DNA from: an uncultured Prevotellaceae bacterium
GTDB taxonomy: Bacteria > Bacteroidota > Bacteroidia > Bacteroidales > Bacteroidaceae
Length of the DNA: 30,211 nucleotides
NCBI GenBank assembly: GCA_937902455.1
Contig: CALELI010000128.1
Coordinates: 1 to 30,211 of the forward strand
Direction: 5' to 3'
Of the stretch, positions 15,593-23,302 are shown in pieces (positions within the stretch are counted from its first letter, which is position 1; each line of letters begins with the position of its first letter). A program made the position numbers and the translations under genes. The notes beneath the pieces were generated by a model that was given only the letters and a program-made list of their open reading frames with translations, was not told the DNA's origin and did not search any database.

Positions 15593-17050
15593 ATGAAAAA
15601 GTTTGTTTATTGTTTATCTTTTGTCTGGACAATAGGACTCGTACCTTGTTCCATGTCCGGCAATGACCTGAGTGCTCAGACTTCAGATCCAGTATTGATG
15701 ACTGTAAACGGGAAGGACATCACCCGTTCAGAGTTCGAATACAGTTTCAACAAGAATAACTCGGACGGAGTGATTGATAAGAAAGGACTGGAAGAGTATC
15801 TTCCTCTCTTTGAAGCATTCAAACTTAAGGTGGCTGCAGCAGAAGAAGCAAAGATTGATACAGTCACCAGCATCAAGCGAGATCTTGAAAGTTACAAGAG
15901 ACAGATTGTATATCCAACTGTCATTGATTCCGGTTTTATCGAGCGTACGGCCCGAGAGACATACAAGAACACGGCAGACCGCTATGCGGGAGAGGATATT
16001 CTTACAGCCAGTCATATTCTTGTCATGATGCGTCAGGATGCTACAGCAGAACAGCAGGCAGCAGCAAAAGTGAAGATTGACTCAATCTATAATGTCCTCA
16101 AAGGCGGTGCTGATTTTGCAGAAGTGGCAAAGACCTGTTCTGACGATAAAGGCTCGGCTCAGCGTGGAGGTGAACTTGGTCAGTTCGGTAAGGGTATGAT
16201 GATTCCTGACTTCGAGAAAGCTGCATACGCACTCCAGCCTGGACAGATGTCAGAACCTGTGAAATCAACTGTAGGCTGGCATATCATCAAGATGACAGAT
16301 CGTCATCCGTTTGAGTCATACGAATTCCATCACGACAAGATTATCGCATTCCTCAAGCAGAGAGGTATTGACGATGCCGCATCAAAGTATTATTTAGATT
16401 CAATTGCAAAACAGAAAGGTGTCACAGAGGATGAGGTAGTGGAAGACCTGTATCAGAGTATCATCTCAAAGGATTCCGATCTCAGGAATCTCTCTCAGGA
16501 ATACTATGATGGAACTTTGATGTACGAGATGGTAAAGTCGAAGATATGGGATCCTGCATCAAAGGATGAGGATGGTCTTGCAAAGTTCTTTAAGAAGAAT
16601 AAGAAACAATATGCATGGGATTCTCCTCGCTTTAAGGGTGTTGTCATTTCTGCAAAGGACCCAGAGACTCTTGTAAAGGCCCAGAAGATTGCAAAGAAGA
16701 CTAAGAGCGATGATACTTACGATATCGCTGCAGCAATTGTCAAGGCTCTCAACGTAGATTCCATTAAGGTTGTACGCGTAGAACATGGAATATATAAGAA
16801 AGGTGACAGCCAGAATGTTGACGTGCTTGTTTTCGGTGATGACAAGGAACTGAAACCAAAGAAGGACTATCCTTGTACGAGTGTGAGCGGTAAGGCTCTT
16901 AAGGCACCAAAGGTATATAAGGACGTGAAGAACCAGGTCGTTGCCGACTATCAGCAGGAAAAAGAGCGTGAATGGGTTGAAGAGTTAAGAAAGAAGTATA
17001 GCATTTCTGTCAATGAAGATGTGCTGAAAACAGTAAACAGCCATGAATAG
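15593..17050 (+). CDS. Periplasmic PpiC-type peptidylprolyl isomerase
   Basis: A 485-aa exported protein with an N-terminal hydrophobic signal (residues 1-29, ending near LSAQ). A parvulin domain spans about 138-242: it begins TASHILVMM and contains the SAQRGGELGQFGKGMM signature and the GWHIIKMTD end. Flanking helical segments resemble the SurA/PpiD chaperone architecture. The C-terminal third (about 310-485) is lysine-rich without a second clear parvulin domain. It overlaps the SurA-like gene by 8 nt, so both are probably made together for outer-membrane protein folding. Confidence 0.9.
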   Translation: MKKFVYCLSFVWTIGLVPCSMSGNDLSAQTSDPVLMTVNGKDITRSEFEYSFNKNNSDGVIDKKGLEEYLPLFEAFKLKVAAAEEAKIDTVTSIKRDLESYKRQIVYPTVIDSGFIERTARETYKNTADRYAGEDILTASHILVMMRQDATAEQQAAAKVKIDSIYNVLKGGADFAEVAKTCSDDKGSAQRGGELGQFGKGMMIPDFEKAAYALQPGQMSEPVKSTVGWHIIKMTDRHPFESYEFHHDKIIAFLKQRGIDDAASKYYLDSIAKQKGVTEDEVVEDLYQSIISKDSDLRNLSQEYYDGTLMYEMVKSKIWDPASKDEDGLAKFFKKNKKQYAWDSPRFKGVVISAKDPETLVKAQKIAKKTKSDDTYDIAAAIVKALNVDSIKVVRVEHGIYKKGDSQNVDVLVFGDDKELKPKKDYPCTSVSGKALKAPKVYKDVKNQVVADYQQEKEREWVEELRKKYSISVNEDVLKTVNSHE

Positions 17051-18407
17051 AATACTTTCAATAGCATTACTGGCCTTACTCTGTCTGCCGGTTGCGGCAC
17101 AGCAGAATAGTGATAATGTCATCGATGAGGTGATTTGGGTCGTAGGTGACGAACCTATTCTCAAGTCGGAAGTCGAGACGGCTCGTCTTGAGGCTCGTGC
17201 CCGTGGCGAGAGTCTTGGAGGTGATCCATATTGCGTTATTCCAGAGAATATGGCAATTCAGAAGCTGTTCCTTCATCAGGCCGAACTCGACTCAATCGAA
17301 ATTACCGACGCAGAGGTGTTCCGCGAAGTCGACATGCGAATCGAGTCATTCGAAGAGCAACTTGGGTCACGCGAGAAGATGGAAGAGTATTTCCAGAAGA
17401 CTTATTCGCAGATTCGTGAACAGCTGTACAACTCGGTACGTGACAATAACCTGGTTGATGAGGTGAAGCGCAGTCTGGTAAAGGATATACATGTAAATCC
17501 GTCACAGGTGAGAAAGTTCTTCAAGGATATGCCAGACGACAGTATCCCATACATCCCGACACAACTTGAACTGCAGATCATACAGTGTAATCCTCGTGTT
17601 GCTCAGGAGGAGGTAGACCGCATAAAGGACCTTCTTCGTGAATATACCGACCGTGTGAATGCCGGGGAATCATTTGCCACACTGGCACGACTCTATTCGG
17701 AGGATGGTTCTGCCTCAAAAGGTGGTGAACTGGGATTTTCTGCCCGCGCACAGTGGGTACCTGAATTTGCTGCTGTGGCATTCAATCTCACAAATCCAAA
17801 GGCGGTGAGTAAGATCGTAGAGACTGAATATGGATTTCATATCATTCAGTTGATTGAGAAGAAAGGTGATCAGGTGAATGTCCGTCATATCCTCAAGAAA
17901 CCTCGTATCAGTGATGAAGCAATCACGGAAGGAATCACCTTCCTCGATTCTCTCTCAAATGCAATCCTCAAGGGCGATTTAACATTTGATGAGGCTGCGA
18001 CACGATTCTCACAGGATAAGGATACCCGAATGAACTATGGAAATATGGTCAAGTGGCTTGACTTGTATCATCGCGAGGCAGATACCCGCTTTGAGATGCG
18101 TGACCTTCCTACCGAGGTGGCTCGTGCTGTCACGGGCCTGAATGTCGGTGAGATTTCCAAACCATTCGTCATGATTGGCAGCAGCGGAAAGGAAGTAGTG
18201 GCTATCATCAAACTGAAGAACAAGATTGAAGGTCATAAGGCTTCAATGGTTGATGACTATCAGGTTCTCCAGAATATCGTGATGGATAAGCTCAGCCAGG
18301 ACAAGATTGAGAAGTGGGTAAGAGAAAAGCAGAAATCAACCTATGTACGTATCAACGATGCATGGAAGAACTGCGAATTCAATTATCCAGGTTGGATAAA
18401 GGATTAG
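17043..18407 (+). CDS. surA: SurA-like periplasmic chaperone/peptidylprolyl isomerase
   Basis: A 454-aa protein with signal peptide MNRILSIALLALLCLPVAA. The N-terminal chaperone domain starts VIDEVIWVVGDEPILKSEVE, the SurA pattern. The first parvulin domain (about 175-278) contains the SASKGGELGFSARAQWVPEF signature; a second, more diverged one (about 280-395) starts NVRHILKKP. Two parvulin domains between helical segments is the SurA layout. It assists assembly of outer-membrane proteins. It precedes an OstA-like LPS protein by one base, a grouping that links protein and LPS delivery to the outer membrane. Confidence 0.92.
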   Translation: MNRILSIALLALLCLPVAAQQNSDNVIDEVIWVVGDEPILKSEVETARLEARARGESLGGDPYCVIPENMAIQKLFLHQAELDSIEITDAEVFREVDMRIESFEEQLGSREKMEEYFQKTYSQIREQLYNSVRDNNLVDEVKRSLVKDIHVNPSQVRKFFKDMPDDSIPYIPTQLELQIIQCNPRVAQEEVDRIKDLLREYTDRVNAGESFATLARLYSEDGSASKGGELGFSARAQWVPEFAAVAFNLTNPKAVSKIVETEYGFHIIQLIEKKGDQVNVRHILKKPRISDEAITEGITFLDSLSNAILKGDLTFDEAATRFSQDKDTRMNYGNMVKWLDLYHREADTRFEMRDLPTEVARAVTGLNVGEISKPFVMIGSSGKEVVAIIKLKNKIEGHKASMVDDYQVLQNIVMDKLSQDKIEKWVREKQKSTYVRINDAWKNCEFNYPGWIKD

Positions 18408-18408
18408 T

Positions 18409-20133
18409 ATGACGTTATACGATATGAAGTCGTTTAGATTGATGTGTGTGGCATTATGCATTCTTATGTGTATGCCATTCACGTTTATTACCCCTGACGC
18501 CTGTTCTCAGGATGACCGCCTTCATATTATAAATTCGGATGTCCTTTATAGGAACTACAACGACCCTGGCGCAGATGTGCTGGTGGGCCATGTTCGTCTC
18601 AGCCGTGGAGGTGCTTATCTTGATTGCGACAGTGCTAAGTACTACAAGGACCTCGGCTCGTTTGATGCTTACGGGAACGTCAAGTTCCAGCAGGGCGATA
18701 CGATGTCGCTGGTGTGTGACACGCTGTTCTATGATGGCCCGTCACGCCAGATGAAGGCTCGTGGAAAGGTTACGCTCCGCAGACGTAAGTCGCGTCTTGT
18801 AACTAATCAACTCGATTACGACAGAATGTATGGAGTCGGAATGTACATGCATGGGGGAACTCTGTATGACGGAGACAATGTATTGACGTCCGACTGGGGA
18901 CAGTACAGCGAGGATTCCCAACTTGCATTCTTCACGAGTAATGTGACACTGACCAACAAAGGAACTAACGTGACATCAGATTCTCTGGAATACAACACCC
19001 GCAATAAGGATGCCCTGTTCTCTGGAAATGTGAAGCTGAAGAACGAGAACTACGATATTGTCTCAACCTCGATGAAGTACAATACCGACACAGAACTGGC
19101 AGACATTATAGCCCCAACAAATATCACGACCTCTGATGGGGTGTTTATCTATTCCACCGATGGAATCTATGACATGAAAGGCGATAATGCCGACCTCCTT
19201 GCCGGTTCGTATATCATCAAGGACATGCGAAAGATTGAAGGCGACAGTCTTCACTACAACAAGACCACCGGACTCAATGAAGCCTTCCGTAATGTGGTTA
19301 TCACTGATGAGGAAAACCTATGTATGCTCAAGGGCAACTACTGCTGGTATGATGAAAATACAGGCAATGCCCTTGCAACAGACAGTGCCATAGTCATTGA
19401 CTACTCCAACCCTGACACGATGTATGTTCATGCTGATACCCTCCGTATGTTCACATTCAACGTCAACACGGATTCGGCCTATCATGATCTCCATGCTTAC
19501 CATAAAGTCCGTATGTTCCGCAGGGACATACAGGCTGTATGCGACTCACTCGTCTCGCACGAGCTTGACTCGTGTACCTATATGTACGGGCAGCCTATCC
19601 TCTGGAACGAAAACCAGCAGGTGTTCGGTGAGGAAATACGGGTCTACAACAACGACAGCACTATCTCCTGGGTCCGAATCATCAATCAGGCAATGACAAT
19701 CGAACGCCTGGATTCGGTGTCGTACAATCAGGTGGCGGCACGCGAGATAAGGACGTACTTCAACGGGAACGACATAGATCGTAATGAGGCTCACGGCAAT
19801 GTGTTCGTATGCTATTTCTTCAGTGAGGACGACGGTACGCCAGTCGGGATGAACTATTCCGAGACTACAGACCTCATCATAAACATGAAGGATAAGAAGG
19901 TAACGAGAATCTGGATGCCGAAATCGAATGGTAATATGTTCCCGCCCGACAAGATTCCATCCGAAAACCGATATCTGAAGAACTTCGCCTGGTTTGATTA
20001 TATTCGTCCGCTCGACAAGGACGACATCTTCAACTGGAGGTCAAAGGATGCGAAGGATATATTGTCGCAGACAGAGACCAAACAGGTCCCGCTTCAGAGT
20101 CTGGATAAAATCAAGAACAGGCTGAAGAAATGA
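18409..20133 (+). CDS. OstA/LptA-like LPS transport protein
   Basis: A 574-aa exported protein made of repeated OstA-type beta segments, with the typical alternation SDVLYRNYNDPGADVLVGHV, then DAYGNVKFQQGDTMSLVCDT and later DSLEYNTRNKDALFSGNVKL. This is the Bacteroidetes OstA-like family (LptA_2 type), a probable periplasmic bridge or LptD N-domain-like protein in LPS export; no C-terminal beta-barrel is present. The signal segment follows Met6 (MKSFRLMCVALCILMCMPF), so ATG 18424 is an alternative start. One base separates it from surA. Its transporter ATPase, lptB, is at 5052-5924. Confidence 0.85.
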   Translation: MTLYDMKSFRLMCVALCILMCMPFTFITPDACSQDDRLHIINSDVLYRNYNDPGADVLVGHVRLSRGGAYLDCDSAKYYKDLGSFDAYGNVKFQQGDTMSLVCDTLFYDGPSRQMKARGKVTLRRRKSRLVTNQLDYDRMYGVGMYMHGGTLYDGDNVLTSDWGQYSEDSQLAFFTSNVTLTNKGTNVTSDSLEYNTRNKDALFSGNVKLKNENYDIVSTSMKYNTDTELADIIAPTNITTSDGVFIYSTDGIYDMKGDNADLLAGSYIIKDMRKIEGDSLHYNKTTGLNEAFRNVVITDEENLCMLKGNYCWYDENTGNALATDSAIVIDYSNPDTMYVHADTLRMFTFNVNTDSAYHDLHAYHKVRMFRRDIQAVCDSLVSHELDSCTYMYGQPILWNENQQVFGEEIRVYNNDSTISWVRIINQAMTIERLDSVSYNQVAAREIRTYFNGNDIDRNEAHGNVFVCYFFSEDDGTPVGMNYSETTDLIINMKDKKVTRIWMPKSNGNMFPPDKIPSENRYLKNFAWFDYIRPLDKDDIFNWRSKDAKDILSQTETKQVPLQSLDKIKNRLKK

Positions 20134-20189
20134 AATCTGGCAATTAGAAACTCAGGAACAACTGTACATAAACTAAATCGTAAATAATA

Positions 20190-20468
20190 ATGTCACTATT
20201 CCGCGTCAATCAGCCACGAGGCTTTCATCATAATTATATCTATTATGACCCGCGCAAGGAAAAAATCCAGAAGATAGAAGAGAATGCCAAGCGTGAACTC
20301 GGGTTACTCCCTCCGAAGGAGTTTGATCCGGAGGATATCCGTGGCAAGTTCGTGAATGCCACTACCCATCTCAGGCGTCAGAAGGAAAAGGGACGTAAAC
20401 TTTCCAATGGAGCACTGATATTCATTGCTGTCATACTTATTGTCATCATGTGGTGGCTGTACCAATAG
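20190..20468 (+). CDS. Small conserved membrane protein of unknown function
   Basis: A 92-aa protein with a basic, polar N-terminal part (HHNYIYYDPRKEKIQKIEEN and so on) and one C-terminal membrane helix, GALIFIAVILIVIMWWLYQ, at about 73-92, giving a tail-anchored topology. I do not know a function. It lies 56 nt after the OstA-like gene, in the same direction, and probably shares its transcript. Real coding is supported by length, position and the clean helix. Confidence 0.75.
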   Translation: MSLFRVNQPRGFHHNYIYYDPRKEKIQKIEENAKRELGLLPPKEFDPEDIRGKFVNATTHLRRQKEKGRKLSNGALIFIAVILIVIMWWLYQ

Positions 20469-20469
20469 G

Positions 20470-20612
20470 AGTTAACAGTTAACAGTTATCAGTTAACAAT
20501 GAATGAATAATGAATAATTTAAAATTGATAGCTGTTTACTGATAACTGTTAAATAATAAAATTGATAACTTATAATTCATTGTTAACTGTTAACTGATAA
20601 TTGATAACTGAC
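20470..20612. repeat. Intergenic imperfect palindrome built from GTTAACAGTTA units
   Basis: The 148-nt gap before mutL consists mostly of variants of GTTAACAGTTA and GTTATCAGTTA at the left and their reverse complements at the right. CAGTTAACAATGAAT at 20490-20504 has an exact inverted copy at 20575-20589. The whole can fold into a long hairpin. No TAnnTTTG promoter is seen. A shorter relative, TTAGTTAACTGTTGACTGAT, is at about 22815-22834. Confidence 0.7.
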
Positions 20613-20616
20613 AAAT

Positions 20617-22425
20617 ATGCAAGACATCATACATCTACTACCCGATTCAGTGGCCAATCAGATTGCGGCGGGAGAAGTCGTGCAGCGACCTGCCTCCATC
20701 GTGAAGGAACTGATTGAGAACTCCATCGATGCAGGAGCCCATAAGATTCAGGTGCTGCTCGAAGATGGAGGCCGTACGTGTGTACAAGTCATTGATGACG
20801 GTAAGGGGATGTCGGAAACTGATGCACGTCTTTCGTTTGAGCGTCATGCCACATCAAAGATACGTGAGGCAAAGGACCTCTTCTCCCTTGCCACTATGGG
20901 TTTCCGTGGTGAGGCTCTCGCCTCTATCGCTGCCGTTGCGCAGGTGGAACTCAAGACGCGCCGTCCCGAAGATGAACTGGGTGTGCAACTGGTGATTGCA
21001 GGTTCGCGAATCGAAAGTCAGGAACCAGTGGCTTGTCCTGCTGGAAGCAATTTCAAGGTCAAGAACATATTCTTCAATGTTCCTGCCCGAAGAAAGTTCC
21101 TGAAGACAAACCAGACGGAACTGTCGAACTGCATCGTGGAGTTCGAGCGTGTGGCGCTGACAAATCCTGAGCTCGAACTGAGTCTTTACAATAACGGCAA
21201 CGAGATATACAATCTCCATCCCGAATCTCTCAAGCAGAGGATTCTCGGTGTATTTGGAAAGAAACTCGGCGAGGAACTGCTTTCTGTCCAGGTTGAGACT
21301 TCGCTCGTCAGTATATTAGGTTTTGTTGCAAAGCCCGAGAACTCTCACAAGAAAGGCTGTCATCAGTATTTCTTCGTGAACGAACGCTATATGCGTCATC
21401 CGTACTTCCATAGTGCGGTGATGCATGCCTACGACAATCTTATTCCTCAGGGTGATCATGTGTCGTATTTCATCTATATGTCAGTCGATCCGTCTGCCAT
21501 AGATGTCAATGTTCACCCTACTAAGACTGAGATAAAATTCGATAACGAACAGGGAATCTGGCAAATCCTCATGGCTGTAGTCAAGGAGGCGCTTGGTAAG
21601 TACAACAAAGTTCCGACAATTGACTTTGATGTTGAGGACAAACCCGACATACCGGCAATGCCGAGTGTGGAGATTGGCTACAAACCGGTGAACCACACAA
21701 AACCGATGCCCGCTTCTGGTGGCTCATCGTATAATCCGTTCGATATGCCTCGCCATACAGCAGATCCGCTTCAGCAGGAATTGTGGAATGTCGCAAGATC
21801 CGCTGCTGTTGAGGCAGATGATGCCGGTGCCGCTTCTGTCACTCTGCCACAGAACCTTGCCGACAGTTTCCAGTTCCAGGGGCGCTATATCGTCACGTCC
21901 GACAATAACGGACTACTCGTCATCGATCAGCATCGTGCTCACGTCAAGATTCTGTATGAGGGATACATGAAGAACCTCATAGAGCATAAGTCGTCTACTC
22001 AGGGACTCCTCTTCCCTGAAATCGTGCAGTTCACCAAACTCGAGGAAGTGACACTCAACGACATCATGGACGAGATTCTCAACATAGGCTTCGACCTCAC
22101 TAATCTTGGTGGCGGTTCATATTCCATTAATGGCATTCCTGCAGGTCTGGAAGGACTGAGTCCTGTGAAGCTCCTGCACGATCTTGTCTATTCCGCCATG
22201 GAGTCGGTATGTGTGATCCGTGGTTCCGTACAGTCGTCCATAGCCGAGACATTAGCCAGTTCGGCAGCCATTCCTTACGGCCAGGTATTGTCGCGCGAAG
22301 AGATGAATCATATCATAAGCCAGCTCTTCTCACTTGCACTGCCAAAGTACACTCCAGCAGGCAAGAGCATATTCGTTACACTGGAAAATGCGACCATAGA
22401 GCAGTTATTTAGAAAAAAAACGTAA
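20617..22425 (+). CDS. mutL: DNA mismatch repair protein MutL
   Basis: A 602-aa mismatch-repair ATPase that links MutS to downstream processing. The GHKL ATPase domain is intact: NQIAAGEVVQRPASIVKELI with the catalytic E, DDGKGM, the ATSKI motif and GFRGEALASIAAV. The C-terminal dimerisation domain carries DQHRAHVKILYE at 437-448, a degenerate form of the endonuclease motif DQHA-x2-E-x4-E with Arg and Val at two conserved positions, and AAIPYGQ where nicking-type MutL proteins have a Cys-Pro-His-Gly element. Nicking activity is therefore doubtful. Length is normal. Confidence 0.95.
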   Translation: MQDIIHLLPDSVANQIAAGEVVQRPASIVKELIENSIDAGAHKIQVLLEDGGRTCVQVIDDGKGMSETDARLSFERHATSKIREAKDLFSLATMGFRGEALASIAAVAQVELKTRRPEDELGVQLVIAGSRIESQEPVACPAGSNFKVKNIFFNVPARRKFLKTNQTELSNCIVEFERVALTNPELELSLYNNGNEIYNLHPESLKQRILGVFGKKLGEELLSVQVETSLVSILGFVAKPENSHKKGCHQYFFVNERYMRHPYFHSAVMHAYDNLIPQGDHVSYFIYMSVDPSAIDVNVHPTKTEIKFDNEQGIWQILMAVVKEALGKYNKVPTIDFDVEDKPDIPAMPSVEIGYKPVNHTKPMPASGGSSYNPFDMPRHTADPLQQELWNVARSAAVEADDAGAASVTLPQNLADSFQFQGRYIVTSDNNGLLVIDQHRAHVKILYEGYMKNLIEHKSSTQGLLFPEIVQFTKLEEVTLNDIMDEILNIGFDLTNLGGGSYSINGIPAGLEGLSPVKLLHDLVYSAMESVCVIRGSVQSSIAETLASSAAIPYGQVLSREEMNHIISQLFSLALPKYTPAGKSIFVTLENATIEQLFRKKT

Positions 22426-22441
22426 AAAACTTCAACTTTTC

Positions 22442-22472
22442 TTTGCCAGTACAGAAAAAAGTCGTACCTTTG
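22442..22472 (+). promoter_or_regulatory. Promoter of the tRNA operon
   Basis: TTTG at 22442-22445 and TACCTTTG at 22465-22472, 19 nt apart, the full Bacteroidetes consensus. It begins 17 nt after the mutL stop and drives the leader and both tRNA genes. Confidence 0.88.
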
Positions 22473-22475
22473 CAC

Positions 22476-22619
22476 CGCCTTTTGGGAAGGTTCGCCCGTC
22501 GGGGCCCGTCGGGGCTGACTTTTACCAGCCACCGATGACCACGAACGAAAGTCGGTGCGAACAAGTTAAGGCACCGCTTTTGAGAAAGGATGTTCCTCAA
22601 GACAAACATTCCAAGAGCA
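22476..22619 (+). ncRNA. Structured leader or small RNA upstream of tRNA-Pro
   Basis: About 144 nt between promoter and tRNA, GC-rich compared with other gaps. GTTCGC (22490-22495) pairs with GCGAAC (22557-22562) to enclose three possible hairpins: a CCCGTCGGG repeat (two adjacent copies), GGCTG/CAGCC (22513-22517/22526-22530) and ACCGA/TCGGT (22531-22535/22552-22556). The start GCACCGCCTTTTGGGAAGG (22472) recurs in altered form as GCACCGCTTTTGAGAAAGG (22571). I recognise no known RNA family. It could be a processed leader, an independent small RNA, or a decayed tRNA gene. Confidence 0.4.
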
Positions 22620-22692
22620 CGGGGTATAGCGCAGTTGGTAGCGTTCCTGGTTTGGGACCAGGCGGTCGCGTGTTCGAGTCACGCTGCCCCGA
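22620..22692 (+). tRNA. tRNA-Pro (anticodon TGG)
   Basis: Acceptor CGGGGTA pairs with TGCCCCG (one T-G wobble). The anticodon stem CCTGG/CCAGG encloses TTTGGGA, anticodon TGG at 22653-22655. The T arm has GTTCGAGTC. The discriminator is A, and CCA is not encoded. Confidence 0.95.
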
Positions 22693-22703
22693 CAAAATCC
22701 AAA

Positions 22704-22778
22704 GGGCGTTTAGCTCAGCTGGTTTAGAGCATCTGCCTTACAAGCAGAGGGTCGGCGGTTCGAATCCGTCAACGCCCA
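22704..22778 (+). tRNA. tRNA-Val (anticodon TAC)
   Basis: Acceptor GGGCGTT pairs perfectly with AACGCCC. The anticodon stem TCTGC/GCAGA encloses CTTACAA, anticodon TAC at 22739-22741. The T arm has GGTTCGAATCC. CCA is not encoded. It lies 11 nt after tRNA-Pro on the same transcript. Confidence 0.95.
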
Positions 22779-22787
22779 CAAATATTT

Positions 22788-22811
22788 GACTGGTTCATGC
22801 CAGTCTTTTTT
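22788..22811 (+). terminator. Terminator of the tRNA operon
   Basis: GACTGG (22788-22793), loop TTCATG, CCAGTC (22800-22805), then six T residues. Confidence 0.9.
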
Positions 22812-22845
22812 GTTTAGTTAACTGTTGACTGATAACTAACTTCCT

Positions 22846-23100
22846 ATGACATTCACCATCCCGTACATAAAGCAGAAATACAGTGAGTACAACGAACTCA
22901 TATTCGGTGGTGAACTGCCGGAACTTCCCATTGGAATATTCAGGGCACGTTCTTACCTCGGGAAGTGCATTTACCGACGTAGGCGTACATTCTTCGGCAA
23001 GGTTGAACTTCACGACCTGCACCTGCGTTTCAACACCTTCAACTTTATCCCATCAAGCGGAGAAGACTATCCTCGCAAGCGGAAAAGGAGATTCGGCTGA
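22846..23100 (+). pseudogene. Truncated SprT-like zinc metalloprotease gene
   Basis: An 84-aa frame whose first 65 or so residues match the start of Bacteroidetes SprT-like proteins: YIKQKYSEYNELIFGGELPE, then RSYLGKCIYRRRRTFFGKVE and LRFNTF. The family continues with an HExxH zinc site soon after this point, but here the frame runs into the repeat array at about 23039 and ends in a basic tail (PRKRKRRFG) with no zinc ligands. I see no remnant of the missing half downstream. It cannot be an active protease; a residual peptide is possible. Confidence 0.7.
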
Positions 23101-23192
23101 ACGGAGAAGATTGTCTTGACAAGCTGAGAATATTATCCTTACGAACTGAGAAAATTACCTACACGAACTGCGAAAATTATCCACACGAGCTG
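23039..23192 (-). repeat. Degenerate 22-bp repeat array, left block (minus orientation)
   Basis: Six units in exact 22-nt register start at 23061, 23083, 23105, 23127, 23149 and 23171; a seventh, weaker one starts at 23039 inside the SprT-like frame. Read on the minus strand, units begin CAGTTCGTG or CCGCTTGCG and continue with a GGATAATTTTC-like core. The three nearest the centre (23127, 23149, 23171) are the most alike. The block forms the end of the truncated gene, so the array and the truncation share a boundary. Confidence 0.8.
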
Positions 23193-23201
23193 GGAATTTA
23201 T

Positions 23202-23297
23202 GTGTCGAGTTATTAGCTTGTTGCTTGTCAAGTTAGTAACTCGACACTTGTCAAGTTAATAACACGACATCTGTCAAGTTAGTAACTCGACAGATAT
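23202..23297. repeat. Central hairpin and three 23-bp tandem repeats
   Basis: Three 23-nt units start at 23229, 23252 and 23275, each beginning CAAGTTARTAACWCGACA. Immediately before them GTGTCGAGTTATTAGCTTG (23202-23220) pairs with the first unit's CAAGTTAGTAACTCGACAC (23229-23247) in 17 Watson-Crick pairs plus two wobble pairs, with an 8-nt loop. This centre separates the two oppositely oriented 22-bp blocks. Confidence 0.85.
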
Positions 23298-23302
23298 CCT
23301 CT

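Noticed and set aside
22490..22562. A third, canonical tRNA gene in the operon leader
   Set aside because: Length and outer stem fit, but the last arm is too long (26 nt), there is no TTCRA T-loop and no proper anticodon loop.
22535..22789. 84-codon frame
   Set aside because: It runs through both tRNA genes.
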